Position numbers and translations under genes: made by a program
Shown: positions 6,563 through 14,792 of the stretch, piece by piece
Layout: every line of letters starts with the position of its first letter
Position numbering within the stretch: the first letter of the stretch is position 1
Assembly: GCF_018383585.1 (NCBI RefSeq)
Contig: NZ_JAHAMK010000039.1
Location: forward strand, 1-35,308
Direction: 5' to 3'
DNA length: 35,308 bases
Source: Microvirga sp. 3-52
Lineage (GTDB): Bacteria; Pseudomonadota; Alphaproteobacteria; Rhizobiales; Beijerinckiaceae
Notes under the pieces: generated by a model
What the model was told of the DNA's origin: nothing
Seen by the model: only the letters and a program-made list of their open reading frames with translations
Database searches by the model: none

Positions 6563-7063
6563 ATGCAGATCGGCTTCACCATGCGGCAGGCCGCTCTGGC
6601 CGTAGCCCTGGGAGCTGCGGCCACAATCGGCGGCGCGCTCGTCTTCGAGCATGTCTTCGGCTATGTGCCGTGCAAGCTCTGCCTGATTCAGCGCAATCCT
6701 TATTATATCTCGATCCCTCTCGGCCTCGTGGCCGCGCTCCTGCCGCCACGCTATGCTCGTGCCGGCCTTTGGCTTCTGGTGCTGGTCTTCGCCGTCAGCG
6801 CTGGGCTCGGGGCCTATCATTCCGGCGTGGAGTGGGGATTCTTTGCCGGACCGAGCGATTGCGGCGGCGGCTCCGGCGCTGGCGCGGGCAATGTGGGCGA
6901 TTTCCTGAACCAGTTGCAGAGCACTCGCGTCGTCAGCTGCACGGAAGCGGCGTGGCGCTTCCTCGGACTGTCGCTGGCGGGATGGAACGTGCTGATCTCA
7001 CTGGCCCTGGCCGCGTTCGCAGCCAAGGCGGCTGCCGGCAAGGATCTTTATCCCGGCCGGTGA
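6563..7063 (+). CDS. dsbB: Disulfide bond formation protein B
   Basis: DsbB is an inner-membrane quinone reductase that reoxidises the periplasmic oxidant DsbA. The 166-residue product has four membrane segments (about 8-28, 44-62, 67-86, 134-155). It has the active-site pair C37-K-L-C40 in the first periplasmic loop and a second cysteine pair, C100 and C126, in the other loop. I chose the ATG at 6563 because AGAGAGGG lies just upstream; an ATG 48 bp earlier would overlap the preceding gene and add a non-hydrophobic tail. The second loop contains an unusually Gly/Ala-rich stretch (about 101-111). It is cotranscribed with the YqaA-like gene; no dsbA is present in this window. Confidence 0.9.
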   Translation: MQIGFTMRQAALAVALGAAATIGGALVFEHVFGYVPCKLCLIQRNPYYISIPLGLVAALLPPRYARAGLWLLVLVFAVSAGLGAYHSGVEWGFFAGPSDCGGGSGAGAGNVGDFLNQLQSTRVVSCTEAAWRFLGLSLAGWNVLISLALAAFAAKAAAGKDLYPGR

Positions 7064-7123
7064 GGGCTTGCGTCGGCGTCGGCGACCCCGCTAGCCTTCG
7101 CGCAAACAGGATCGGGGACCTTC

Positions 7124-8206
7124 ATGAGTATCCAGGCTCTCAAGGACGAGATCGCACGGCGGTTCGGGACGCCCGCCGTGGTGATCGATCTCGACGTGGT
7201 CGAGCGCAACATCGCCCGGGTGCAGGCTCTGTGCGATGCGGCCGGAATCGCCAATCGCCCTCACATCAAGACGCATAAGAGCCCGGTCATCGCCGCCATG
7301 CAGCGCGATGCGGGTGCACGTGGCATCACCTGCCAGAAGCTCGGCGAGGCCGAAATCATGGCTGAGAGCGGCCATGACGACATCCTGATCTCATACAACA
7401 TCCTGGGCGAGGAGAAGCTGAGCCGCCTGGGCCGGTTGCTGTCGCGGGCGAGGGTCACCGTGGCGGCCGACAACCCCGTCGTCGTCGCAGGTCTGCCGCA
7501 GGCCGCAGCCATGGCCGGACGCGATCTCGATGTGGTCGTCGAATGCGATACCGGGCGCAAGCGGGCTGGTGTCGAGACGGCGGCGGAGGCCGTTGCCCTG
7601 GCCAGGGATATCGCATCCCGTCCCGGGCTCTCGTTTGCGGGCTTCATGCTGTATCCCCCGGAGAATGCCGTGGCCGAGACGCAGGCGTTCCTCGAGGCGG
7701 CCCAAGCCGGTGTGCGTGAGCACGGGCTCGAGCCGCGCATGGTCTCGTCGGGTGGCACGCCCAACCTGGTCAATCTCGGCAAGATCAAGGGCGTGACCGA
7801 ACACCGGGCCGGGACCTCGGTGTTCAACGACCGCATGATGCTGGCTGCCGGCGTCGCGCAGCTGGAGGATTGTGCGCTCACAGTCTATGCGACAGTGGTC
7901 AGCCGCGCCGGTCCCGAGCGGGGTATCCTCGATTCCGGCTCAAAGACATTGACGTACGATACGGGCGGCCTCGAGGGCCACGGCCTCGTCCTCGAGCATC
8001 CGCAGGCCAAGATCGCCCGCTTCGCCGAGGAGCATGGGTTTCTTGATCTTTCCGCCTGCAATGATCGCCCCGGCATCGGCGACGTGGTGCGCATCGTGCC
8101 GAACCATGTCTGTGTGGTGGTGAACATGGTGGATCGGCTGGTCGCCGTGCGCGGAGATGAGATCGTCGGCGAATTGCCCGTTGCAGCCCGAGGGCGTCTG
8201 ACCTGA
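7124..8206 (+). CDS. D-threonine aldolase / D-serine dehydratase-like PLP enzyme
   Basis: This 360-residue fold-type III PLP enzyme (alanine racemase N-terminal barrel plus C-terminal D-serine dehydratase-like domain) acts on D-3-hydroxy amino acids. The PLP lysine is K49 in RPHIKTHKSP. The barrel contains VVVECDTGRKRAG and SSGGTPNLVNL (phosphate-binding region). The C-terminal metal site is HxC (H328, C330 in PNHVC), with GDVVRIVPNH. In the family, His-Cys is the zinc pair of eukaryotic-type D-serine dehydratase, whereas characterised D-threonine aldolases have His-Asp, so a DSD1-like dehydratase activity is possible. It lies 60 bp after dsbB on the same strand. The family is sure, the substrate is not. 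Confidence 0.88.
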   Translation: MSIQALKDEIARRFGTPAVVIDLDVVERNIARVQALCDAAGIANRPHIKTHKSPVIAAMQRDAGARGITCQKLGEAEIMAESGHDDILISYNILGEEKLSRLGRLLSRARVTVAADNPVVVAGLPQAAAMAGRDLDVVVECDTGRKRAGVETAAEAVALARDIASRPGLSFAGFMLYPPENAVAETQAFLEAAQAGVREHGLEPRMVSSGGTPNLVNLGKIKGVTEHRAGTSVFNDRMMLAAGVAQLEDCALTVYATVVSRAGPERGILDSGSKTLTYDTGGLEGHGLVLEHPQAKIARFAEEHGFLDLSACNDRPGIGDVVRIVPNHVCVVVNMVDRLVAVRGDEIVGELPVAARGRLT

Positions 8207-8278
8207 TCGGTTGAGCCATTCGAGTGATGGCCCCCGGCGGGGTGGAAACTGGGCTTGCCGGTTCTACGAGGAGTGGCT

Positions 8279-8848
8279 TTAAGGCTCCAGTTCGCTGTCC
8301 CAGTAGAGATAATCCATCCAACTGTCGTGGAGATAGTTCGGCGGGAAAAGGCGGCCGTTGGAATGGAGGTCATGGACGGTCGGGGCGAAGGGGCTCTGCC
8401 GGGGCCACATTTCCACCTCGCGGGGCAGTTTGTCCCCTTTGCGGAGGTTGCAGGGCGCACAGGCTGCAACGACGTTTTCCCAAGTGGTTTGCCCGCCCTT
8501 GGACCGGGGAACGACGTGATCGAAGGTAAGGTCCTCGCGGTCTCCGCAATATTGGCAGCTGAAGCGGTCGCGCAGGAAGACGTTGAAGCGGGTGAAGGCC
8601 GGGTGACGGGACGGTTTGACGTAGGTTTTGAGTGATATGACCGAGGGGAGGCGGATCTCGAAGGTCGGACTTCGCACGACCTTGTCGTATTCCGACACAA
8701 TGTTGACCCTGTCCAGGAACACCGCCTTGATCGCATCCTGCCAACACCAGATGGACAAGGGATAATAGCTCAAAGGCCGGTAATCGGCATTGAGAACGAG
8801 GGCCGGGCAGGCCTCCGGTCGCACAACAGGTTGGACGTGTATCGTCAC
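8279..8848 (-). CDS. HNH endonuclease
   Basis: The 189-residue protein carries an HNH nuclease domain at about 95-140. It has two zinc-binding CxxC knuckles (C98/C101 and C130/C133), the DHVVPRSKGG motif with D110-H111, and N125, followed by APCNLRKGDK. The N-terminal part (VLNADYRPLSYYPLSIW, FLDRVNIVSEYD) matches a widespread chromosomal family of solitary HNH proteins in alphaproteobacteria; function is not established. The start is GTG at 8848, with AGGAGG four bases upstream. Longer frames extend upstream but cross a good promoter (8897-8924). No restriction or phage partner is adjacent, so this is likely a core housekeeping-type HNH protein rather than a mobile nuclease. Confidence 0.88.
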   Translation of the reverse strand: MTIHVQPVVRPEACPALVLNADYRPLSYYPLSIWCWQDAIKAVFLDRVNIVSEYDKVVRSPTFEIRLPSVISLKTYVKPSRHPAFTRFNVFLRDRFSCQYCGDREDLTFDHVVPRSKGGQTTWENVVAACAPCNLRKGDKLPREVEMWPRQSPFAPTVHDLHSNGRLFPPNYLHDSWMDYLYWDSELEP

Positions 8849-8896
8849 CTCACCTCCTCTTTCCGTTGAGAGAAGAGTCGTATCCCGTTGGAGTAG

Positions 8897-8924
8897 ACTA
8901 TAGGCAGTATGACACTGTTGTGAA
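8897..8924 (-). promoter_or_regulatory. Sigma70-like promoter for the HNH gene
   Basis: Read on the minus strand, TTCACA (8919-8924) is separated by 16 bp from TATAGT (8897-8902). Each differs from the consensus by one base. Transcription would start near 8890, about 40 nt before the GTG. Confidence 0.5.
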
Positions 8925-9068
8925 GATCCAGGGCCATACGTTTGTGACGCACCCACAGGAAGTGCGTGTGGACAAATCAGGGCCGATTTCAGCGACTTAG
9001 CGCATCGTAAGGAAAGGCGGATCCGGCTTTCCGCTCCGAACGATGCGCTACCCGAGAGGAAGGGCCCG

Positions 9069-9587
9069 ATGAACTTTCTCCAGCAAGGCTTGGCCTGGAT
9101 CGAGCCCGCCATTGTGACTTATGGCGTATGGGCCCTGCTCATCGTCCTCTATTTCGAGTCTTTCGGGGTCCCCCTGCCCGGGGAGAGCGCCCTGATCGCA
9201 GCCTCGCTCCTCGCCGCGCGCGGCGATCTCGAGATCGGCCACGTCTTTCTGGCAGCCTGGCTCGGTGCTGTGCTGGGTGACAGCACCGGTTATCTGATCG
9301 GCCGCTTCGGTGGCCGGCCGCTCCTGAACAGGTTCGGCTCTGCGGTGAAGCTGACGCCGGAACGGCTGTCGAGTCTCGAGAATACGGCGAAGACCAAGGG
9401 CTTCTTCATGGTTCTCACGGCGCGCTTCATCGTCGTGCTGCGGCAGCTCAACGGTCTCGCCGCCGGGGCGGTCGGGATGCCCTGGCACCATTTCGTCCTG
9501 GCGAATGCCCTTGGGGCCATGCTGTGGGCCGGCCTCTGGAGCTTTGGGCCCTACTTGTTCACCGATGCCTTCAAGCGGATGATCTGA
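9069..9587 (+). CDS. DedA family membrane protein
   Basis: The 172-residue protein belongs to the DedA (SNARE-associated) family of the inner membrane. Family features are: YFESFGVPLPGESALIAAS near the N terminus (the conserved E and PxP region), a GAVLGDSTGYLIGRFGG helix, and the arginine segment TARFIVVLRQLNGLAAGAVG, where arginines are essential in characterised DedA proteins. DedA proteins are linked to undecaprenyl-phosphate or phospholipid flipping and envelope stress; this member's substrate is not known. It is divergent from the HNH gene and converges on the 3-hydroxybutyryl-CoA dehydrogenase. Confidence 0.9.
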   Translation: MNFLQQGLAWIEPAIVTYGVWALLIVLYFESFGVPLPGESALIAASLLAARGDLEIGHVFLAAWLGAVLGDSTGYLIGRFGGRPLLNRFGSAVKLTPERLSSLENTAKTKGFFMVLTARFIVVLRQLNGLAAGAVGMPWHHFVLANALGAMLWAGLWSFGPYLFTDAFKRMI

Positions 9588-9612
9588 GGCTTAAGCCTGC
9601 GGGGCAAACTTC

Positions 9613-10494
9613 CTAGCGGGTCGGAACCGGCTTTTCGCCCCGGTAATCGTAAAAGCCGCGTTTCGTTTTCCGGCCGAGCCAGCCGGCCTCCACGTATTTC
9701 ACGAGGAGCGGACAGGGACGGTACTTGGAATCGGCCAGCCCCTCGTGCAGGACCTGCATGATCGAGAGGCAGGTATCCAGGCCGATGAAATCGGCAAGCT
9801 GGAGCGGGCCCATGGGGTGGTTGGCGCCAAGACGCATGGCCGTGTCGATGGCTTCAACGGAGCCCACGCCTTCATAGAGCGTGTAGATCGCCTCGTTGAT
9901 CATCGGGAGCAGGATGCGATTGACGATGAAGGCCGGGAAATCCTCGGAAACGGTCGATGTCTTGCCGAGCTTGCCGATGAATTCCTTGGCGGATTCGTAA
10001 GTCGGATCCTCGGTGGCGATGCCGCGGATCAGCTCGACGAGCTGCATCACCGGCACTGGGTTCATGAAGTGGATGCCGATGAACCGCTCCGGCCGGTCCG
10101 TGGAGGCCGCAAGGCGCGTGATCGAGATCGACGACGTGTTGGTGGCGAGCATCGCATCAGGGCGGAGCGACGGGCTGAGATTGTTGAAGATCTTGCGCTT
10201 CACCTCCTCGTTTTCGGTCGCAGCCTCGATGACGAGGTCGCAGGCGGACAGATCGTCATAGGTGCGAGCCGGCTTGATCCGCTCGAGCGCCGCCTGCCGG
10301 TCGGCATCGGAGATGGCACCCCTGGAGACCTGACGCGCCATGTTGCCATTGATCGTGGCAAGCCCGGCATTGATCCGATCTTCCGAGAGGTCGTTGAGCC
10401 GGACGGTGAATCCCGCGAGCGAGCAGACATGGGCAATGCCGCTGCCCATCTGTCCGGCCCCGACAACGCCAACGGTTTTGATCTCAATGCCCAT
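9613..10494 (-). CDS. hbd: 3-hydroxybutyryl-CoA dehydrogenase
   Basis: This cytoplasmic NAD(P)-dependent enzyme interconverts 3-hydroxybutyryl-CoA and acetoacetyl-CoA in fatty acid/PHB metabolism. The 293-residue length is normal. A Rossmann motif GAGQMG lies at 12-17, and the acidic residue after the second strand is D35 (RLNDLSE). The catalytic histidine is H142 in FIGIHFMNPVPVM. The C-terminal domain shows AFIVNRILLPMINEA and GANHPMGPLQLADFIGLDT. It is the last gene of the minus-strand etfB-etfA-hbd group, 76 bp after etfA. This arrangement fits electron transfer from acyl-CoA dehydrogenases being coupled to the next beta-oxidation step. Confidence 0.93.
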   Translation of the reverse strand: MGIEIKTVGVVGAGQMGSGIAHVCSLAGFTVRLNDLSEDRINAGLATINGNMARQVSRGAISDADRQAALERIKPARTYDDLSACDLVIEAATENEEVKRKIFNNLSPSLRPDAMLATNTSSISITRLAASTDRPERFIGIHFMNPVPVMQLVELIRGIATEDPTYESAKEFIGKLGKTSTVSEDFPAFIVNRILLPMINEAIYTLYEGVGSVEAIDTAMRLGANHPMGPLQLADFIGLDTCLSIMQVLHEGLADSKYRPCPLLVKYVEAGWLGRKTKRGFYDYRGEKPVPTR

Positions 10495-10570
10495 CTGATC
10501 TGCTGCCTGAATCCAATCGCCAAAGGCGGCCGGGCAGAGAGGCCCGCCCGGTCCGTCACTATTCCTGACC

Positions 10571-11515
10571 TTATTGACCTGCTTTGGTCAACTCCTCCTT
10601 GAGTTCCGGCAGGATTGTGAAGAGGTCTCCCACGAGGCCGTAATCGGCCACCTGGAAGATCGGAGCCTCCTCGTCCTTGTTGATCGCCACGATCACCTTG
10701 GAATCCTTCATGCCGGCCAGATGCTGAATGGCCCCTGAAATGCCGACCGCGATGTAGAGGTCGGGCGCCACCACCTTGCCGGTCTGGCCGACCTGCCAGT
10801 CGTTGGGGGCATAGCCCGCATCCACCGCTGCGCGCGAGGCGCCCATGGCGGCCCCGAGCGTGTCGGCGATCGGCTCGATGTATTTGGTGAAGTTCTCCGA
10901 CGAGCCGAGCGAGCGGCCGCCCGAGATGATGATGCGCGCCGAGGTCAGCTCCGGCCGGTCGTTCTGGGCGATCTCCTCGCCCTTGAAGCTCGAAGTGCCC
11001 GGATCCTCGGCAGCGTTCACCGTCTCGATGGCGGCAGAGCCGCCTTCACCGGCCACCGGGAAGGCGGCAGTGCGAACCGTGATCACCTTCTTGGCATCGG
11101 TGGCCTGCACGGTCTGGATCGCGTTGCCGGCATAGATCGGCCGCTCGAAGGTGTCGGGCGACACCACCTTGGTGATGTCGGACACCTGCATCACGTCGAG
11201 GAGCGCCGCCACTCGGGGCATCACATTCTTGCCCTTGCTGGTGGCAGGCGCCACCAGGGCATCGTAGGAACCGGCCAGCGACACGATCAGCGCCGCGGTG
11301 GGCTCGGCGAGCTGGTGCTCGTAAGGAGCGGCGTCGGCGAGCAGCACCTTCTCCACGCCCTCGAGCTTGGCAGCGGCTTCTGCGGCCGCGCGGGCGTTCG
11401 ATCCGGCGACCAGCACATGCACCGGCGCGCCGAGCGCCGTGGCGGCGGAGAGAGCCTTATGGGTGGCGTCCTTCAGGTGAGCGTTGTCGTGCTCGGCAAT
11501 CAGCAAGGTGGTCAT
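10571..11515 (-). CDS. etfA: Electron transfer flavoprotein subunit alpha
   Basis: The large ETF subunit binds FAD and, with EtfB, passes electrons from acyl-CoA and other dehydrogenases to ETF-ubiquinone oxidoreductase. The 314 residues are normal. The N-terminal half is the ETF alpha/beta-type domain. The C-terminal FAD domain (about 190-314) shows IISGGRSLGSSENF, GASRAAVDAGYAPNDWQVGQ, and the signature YIAVGISGAIQHLAGMKDSK, then VAINKDEEAPIFQVADYGLV. It starts 15 bp after the etfB stop, so the two are one operon. ETF-QO itself is not in the window. Confidence 0.96.
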   Translation of the reverse strand: MTTLLIAEHDNAHLKDATHKALSAATALGAPVHVLVAGSNARAAAEAAAKLEGVEKVLLADAAPYEHQLAEPTAALIVSLAGSYDALVAPATSKGKNVMPRVAALLDVMQVSDITKVVSPDTFERPIYAGNAIQTVQATDAKKVITVRTAAFPVAGEGGSAAIETVNAAEDPGTSSFKGEEIAQNDRPELTSARIIISGGRSLGSSENFTKYIEPIADTLGAAMGASRAAVDAGYAPNDWQVGQTGKVVAPDLYIAVGISGAIQHLAGMKDSKVIVAINKDEEAPIFQVADYGLVGDLFTILPELKEELTKAGQ

Positions 11516-11530
11516 TGTTCTTGGTCTCCC

Positions 11531-12280
11531 TTAGAGCACGCCGGCTTCGACTTTGAGCTTCTGGACGAGTTCGGCCACCGACCCGACCTTCACGCCGGCC
11601 TTGCGGCCGCCCGGCTCGGCGGTCTTGACCACCTTCAGGCGCGGGGTCACGTCGACGCCGAGCGTCTCAGGGCTCGTCTCGTCGAGGGGCTTCTTCTTGG
11701 CCTTCATGATGTTGGGCAGGCTGGCATAGCGCGGTTCGTTGAGGCGCAGGTCCGTGGTGACGATGGCCGGCAGCTTGAGGCCCACCGTCTGCAGGCCGCC
11801 ATCGACCTCGCGGGTCACGTCGATGGAACCCTCGCCCACATTGACCTTGAACGCGAAGGTGCCCTGCGGCCAGCCGAGCAGCGCTGCGAGCATCTGGCCG
11901 GTCTGGTTCGAGTCATCGTCGATGGCCTGCTTGCCCATGATGATCAGGTCGGGCTTCTCCTGCTCGACCACCTTGGCCAGGATCTTGGCGACGCCAAGCG
12001 GCTCGACGGCCGCATCGGTCTTGACCAGGATGCCCCGGTCGGCGCCCATGGCGAGCGCGGTGCGGATCGTCTCTCCGGCCTGCTGCGGGCCGATGGAGAC
12101 AGCGACGATCTCGGTGGCCTTGCCCTGCTCCTTGAGGCGCACGGCCTCCTCGACGGCGATCTCGTCGAAGGGGTTCATGGACATCTTGATGTTGGCCAGT
12201 TCCACGCCCGACCCGTCCGGCTTCACCCGGATCTTCACGTTGTAGTCCACTACCCGCTTCACACACACAAGAAGCTTCAT
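11531..12280 (-). CDS. etfB: Electron transfer flavoprotein subunit beta
   Basis: This is the small ETF subunit (AMP-binding), partner of EtfA. The 249 residues match the family. Visible features are the N terminus [20 protein letters not shown], the phosphate-binding region [17 protein letters not shown], the recognition-loop region [20 protein letters not shown], and the C-terminal [24 protein letters not shown] lies about 8 nt upstream of the ATG. It heads the etfB-etfA-hbd run and begins 102 bp after the rhomboid gene, so it may have its own promoter or be read from the adenosyltransferase-rhomboid unit. Confidence 0.96.
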   Translation of the reverse strand: MKLLVCVKRVVDYNVKIRVKPDGSGVELANIKMSMNPFDEIAVEEAVRLKEQGKATEIVAVSIGPQQAGETIRTALAMGADRGILVKTDAAVEPLGVAKILAKVVEQEKPDLIIMGKQAIDDDSNQTGQMLAALLGWPQGTFAFKVNVGEGSIDVTREVDGGLQTVGLKLPAIVTTDLRLNEPRYASLPNIMKAKKKPLDETSPETLGVDVTPRLKVVKTAEPGGRKAGVKVGSVAELVQKLKVEAGVL

Positions 12281-12382
12281 TCGTCCGTCCTCACCAAAGG
12301 TCAGATCCGGCTATGGCTGAAAACCAGCCCTCCGGACATATAGGAAAAAGGCGGATGGACCCTAGCGGTCGACACCCGATTG

Positions 12383-13090
12383 TCAACGCGGCGCCTGCAG
12401 TTCCTGCGCCTGGACGCGGGCGAGCACGGGATCATATCGGCGGCGCATGAGAGGGATGAGAATAGCGCCGACAATGAAGCCGCCAAGATGGGCGAACCAG
12501 CCCACGCTCTCGTCTCCGCCGAGGAAAGCCGAGGCGAGCTGGAGGGCGAACCAGAAGCCGATGGTCCAATAGGCGGGAAGGTGCAGGGGAATGCCCTTCA
12601 GGAACAAACCCCAGATCTTCACGCGCGGGTAGAGGATGAGATAGGCCGCCACCACGCCCGAGACGCCCCCGGAGGCGCCGATCAGCGGGCGGTGCGGTTC
12701 CGTGGTGATGAAGGCATGGGCCAGGCTTGCAGCCGTCCCGCAGAGCAGGAAGAACAGGATGAAGCGGAGATGCCCCATGGCATCCTCCACATTGTCGCCG
12801 AACACCCAAAGAAACAGCATGTTTCCGATCAGGTGGAACAGCGACCCGTGCAGGAAGATGTTGGTCGCCAGCGTCACTTCAACCGGGACGAAGGGATAGC
12901 CTTCGGGGAGAACCTCCGTGCCGAACAGGACTGACGGAATGAAGCCGAGGCCGCCCACCACCGCGTCCTCGCCGAGAGGACCGTAGAAGGTGAAAAGATA
13001 GGCAATGACGCAGACGCCGATCAGAAATCGCGTCGCGAGCGGCGTCTTCATGTTCTTGAGCGGAACACCATCGTGAAGCGGCAGGAACAT
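12383..13090 (-). CDS. Rhomboid family intramembrane serine protease
   Basis: This is a polytopic inner-membrane protease of 235 residues that cleaves within or near membrane segments. The catalytic dyad is seen as S140 in GASGGVSG and H201 in WFAHLGG. The upstream HGSLFHLIGNM (81-91) supplies the conserved H and N90 of the oxyanion region. Membrane segments lie at about 22-38, 86-100, 107-127, 137-154, 174-192 and 200-216. The N terminus has the family's amphipathic L1-loop region. AAGGAG six bases before the ATG lies within the last codons of the adenosyltransferase region; the gap between stop and start is 11 bp, so the genes are cotranscribed. Substrates are unknown. Confidence 0.92.
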   Translation of the reverse strand: MFLPLHDGVPLKNMKTPLATRFLIGVCVIAYLFTFYGPLGEDAVVGGLGFIPSVLFGTEVLPEGYPFVPVEVTLATNIFLHGSLFHLIGNMLFLWVFGDNVEDAMGHLRFILFFLLCGTAASLAHAFITTEPHRPLIGASGGVSGVVAAYLILYPRVKIWGLFLKGIPLHLPAYWTIGFWFALQLASAFLGGDESVGWFAHLGGFIVGAILIPLMRRRYDPVLARVQAQELQAPR

Positions 13091-13101
13091 GGGCCGCTCC
13101 T

Positions 13102-13677
13102 TCAGCGGTTCTGACCGGGTACCCAGAGAACGTCGAGCGCACCCTTATCATTAACGTAACGGGACGCAACGAAGAGAAAATCAGAGAGGCGGTTCAGGTA
13201 TTTCACGGATTCCGGAGATACCTTCTCATCCGGCTTCTCCATGAGTTCGACCACGAGGCGCTCCGCGCGACGGCAAACCGTGCGGGCGAGGTGGAGCGCG
13301 GCCGCCGCGGGCGTGCCGCCCGGGAGGACGAAGGAGCGCAGAACCGACAGCTCCGCGTTGAGGCGGTCGATCTCCTGCTCGAGGCGATCCACCTGTCCCT
13401 GTGTCATGCGCAGGGGCTCATAGGGAAGGGGCTTGTCCGTCTCGACGGTGGCGAGATCGGCACCGAGATCGAACAGATCGTTCTGGATGCGGCCCAGCAT
13501 CGCATCGATCTCGTGGCCTGCGGTATGAATGCGGGCCAGGCCGATGCAGGCATTGGTTTCGTCCACCGTACCGAAGGCCTCGATGCGCAGATCGTGTTTC
13601 GGGCGGCGTCCTCCGGCGGCAAGGGCGGTGGTGCCCTGGTCCCCGGTGCGGGTGTAAATGCGGTTGAGGACGACCAT
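13102..13677 (-). CDS. PduO-type cob(I)alamin adenosyltransferase
   Basis: The enzyme transfers the adenosyl group of ATP to cob(I)alamin/cobyrinic acid diamide to make adenosylcobalamin. The 191-residue protein shows the PduO-type motifs: IYTRTGDQGTTAL (7-19; ATP phosphate binding), RIEAFGTVDETNACIG, FVLPGGTPAAAALHLARTVC with RRAER, and YLNRLSDFLFVASRYVN near the C terminus. In alphaproteobacteria it is commonly next to the ETF genes, perhaps because B12-dependent methylmalonyl-CoA mutase works in the same propionyl-CoA and fatty acid catabolism. It is followed at once by the rhomboid gene and preceded at 25 bp by the PagL-like gene. Confidence 0.94.
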   Translation of the reverse strand: MVVLNRIYTRTGDQGTTALAAGGRRPKHDLRIEAFGTVDETNACIGLARIHTAGHEIDAMLGRIQNDLFDLGADLATVETDKPLPYEPLRMTQGQVDRLEQEIDRLNAELSVLRSFVLPGGTPAAAALHLARTVCRRAERLVVELMEKPDEKVSPESVKYLNRLSDFLFVASRYVNDKGALDVLWVPGQNR

Positions 13678-13702
13678 GGAGGGCCCGAAGGTTGGGATTC
13701 AG

Positions 13703-14299
13703 CTAGAATGAATACCCAACCCGTGCGCCGACATTCGTCAAGCCTCTATTCTCGTCGGAGCAGGTTCCGCCATCGGACAGATGCTCGATGGTCGCCATCA
13801 CGCTCCAGTTGGCGGAAAGCCGTACGCCCACCGAGCCCGATTCGCGAAACAGCGGCGAGCAGCCGACATCCTGCCGATCGGACAGGGGATGCGCGGAATT
13901 CTTGCCGTTATGGATAGCGCCGCCGAGGCTGCCTTCAACGAAGACATTGGGCGTGACGTCGATGGTCCAGGACAAGCCCGCATAGGCAAAGCTCGTCCGA
14001 TCATCGAAGTTCAGGCTGCCGCCTACATGCGGCCGAGGGATGAAATAGCTGGTGAACAGGTCCGAGGCAGTAAACGGCTTTGCAAAAAGAATCTCGCCGG
14101 TGAGATTGGCCGAGCCATCACGTCCTTCCGTGCCCCAGGGATCCTGGGCAGACAAGCCAAAACGGAATTCTGACAGGAAATTCGGTTGAGATGGAGCTTG
14201 GAAGGAATTTGCTTGCCGCTTGAAGTCGGAGCCCAGGACGCCTGTCGATCCTACGAAGAGGACCAGAAGGCTCAAGCCTATGGCTGGACGGGTGTGCAT
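13703..14299 (-). CDS. PagL-like lipid A 3-O-deacylase (acyloxyacyl hydrolase)
   Basis: This is an outer-membrane barrel enzyme that removes the 3-O acyl chain from lipid A. The 198-residue product has a signal peptide (about 1-23, ending VLGS), alternating strands, and a C-terminal YSF outer-membrane signal. The catalytic His-x-Ser is visible as H173-L-S175 in ATIEHLSDGGTCSDENRGL; PagL of Pseudomonas has the same HxS pair near its C terminus, with a downstream acidic residue, here probably the E in SDENRG. A cysteine pair (SDRQDVGCSP and GGTCSD) may form a disulfide. It lies between the twin-TM gene and the adenosyltransferase, a place where I would not expect an LPS gene. Confidence 0.85.
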   Translation of the reverse strand: MHTRPAIGLSLLVLFVGSTGVLGSDFKRQANSFQAPSQPNFLSEFRFGLSAQDPWGTEGRDGSANLTGEILFAKPFTASDLFTSYFIPRPHVGGSLNFDDRTSFAYAGLSWTIDVTPNVFVEGSLGGAIHNGKNSAHPLSDRQDVGCSPLFRESGSVGVRLSANWSVMATIEHLSDGGTCSDENRGLTNVGARVGYSF

Positions 14300-14454
14300 T
14301 AAGAGATCCGTAAATCAATAAAAATTATGGCCATGAGGCTATGCCATTATGGCTAACGTTCTCTTAATACAAACCGTGGCGAAAAAGTGTCAATAAGGAG
14401 ATCATCCTGCCATCGTGTGGAAAAGTGGAACCGGTTTCCAGGCCTCTCGCTGCG

Positions 14455-14646
14455 TCATGCGGCCCGCCACCAGATGACCCCCATGATGACAATGATGGCC
14501 AGAAATTGAAGCAGAACACGTAGTCGCATGAGGTGCTGCGACCGATTGGCATTGCCGCCGCGCAGCATGTTGATCAGGCCCAGAAGCAGCACGAATGCGA
14601 CCGCCACCACAGCGATCGGCACAAGCAAATCAGGAAAACTCGTCAT
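14455..14646 (-). CDS. Twin transmembrane protein (HIG1-like)
   Basis: This 63-residue protein consists of two membrane spans (about 7-26 and 44-60) joined by a basic loop LRGGNANRSQHLMRLRV. The pattern matches small HIG1-domain proteins of alphaproteobacteria, annotated as twin transmembrane proteins, with family links to respiratory supercomplex factors; the role of the bacterial forms is uncertain. I used the ATG at 14646 (MTSFPDLLVPIAVV), because the longer frame adds a proline- and arginine-rich tail with no ribosome site. It often lies near the cobalamin adenosyltransferase and ETF genes, as here. Confidence 0.8.
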   Translation of the reverse strand: MTSFPDLLVPIAVVAVAFVLLLGLINMLRGGNANRSQHLMRLRVLLQFLAIIVIMGVIWWRAA

Positions 14647-14792
14647 CGTGATTCCATTAGAAGGTTCGGGCGACCGTGGCCCGAACCCGGCGGAGAGGCA
14701 AGAGGCGCTTTGACCCCGGCGCATCGTGCCGAACCGACGCTCCGATCGTCAAAAAGCGGACCCGGTTTCCCGCACCCGGTGAAGCTCCAGCC

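Noticed and set aside
12380..12934. Plus-strand frames over the rhizobial ETF/rhomboid/adenosyltransferase block
   Set aside because: All are antisense to well-recognised minus-strand genes and lack family resemblance.
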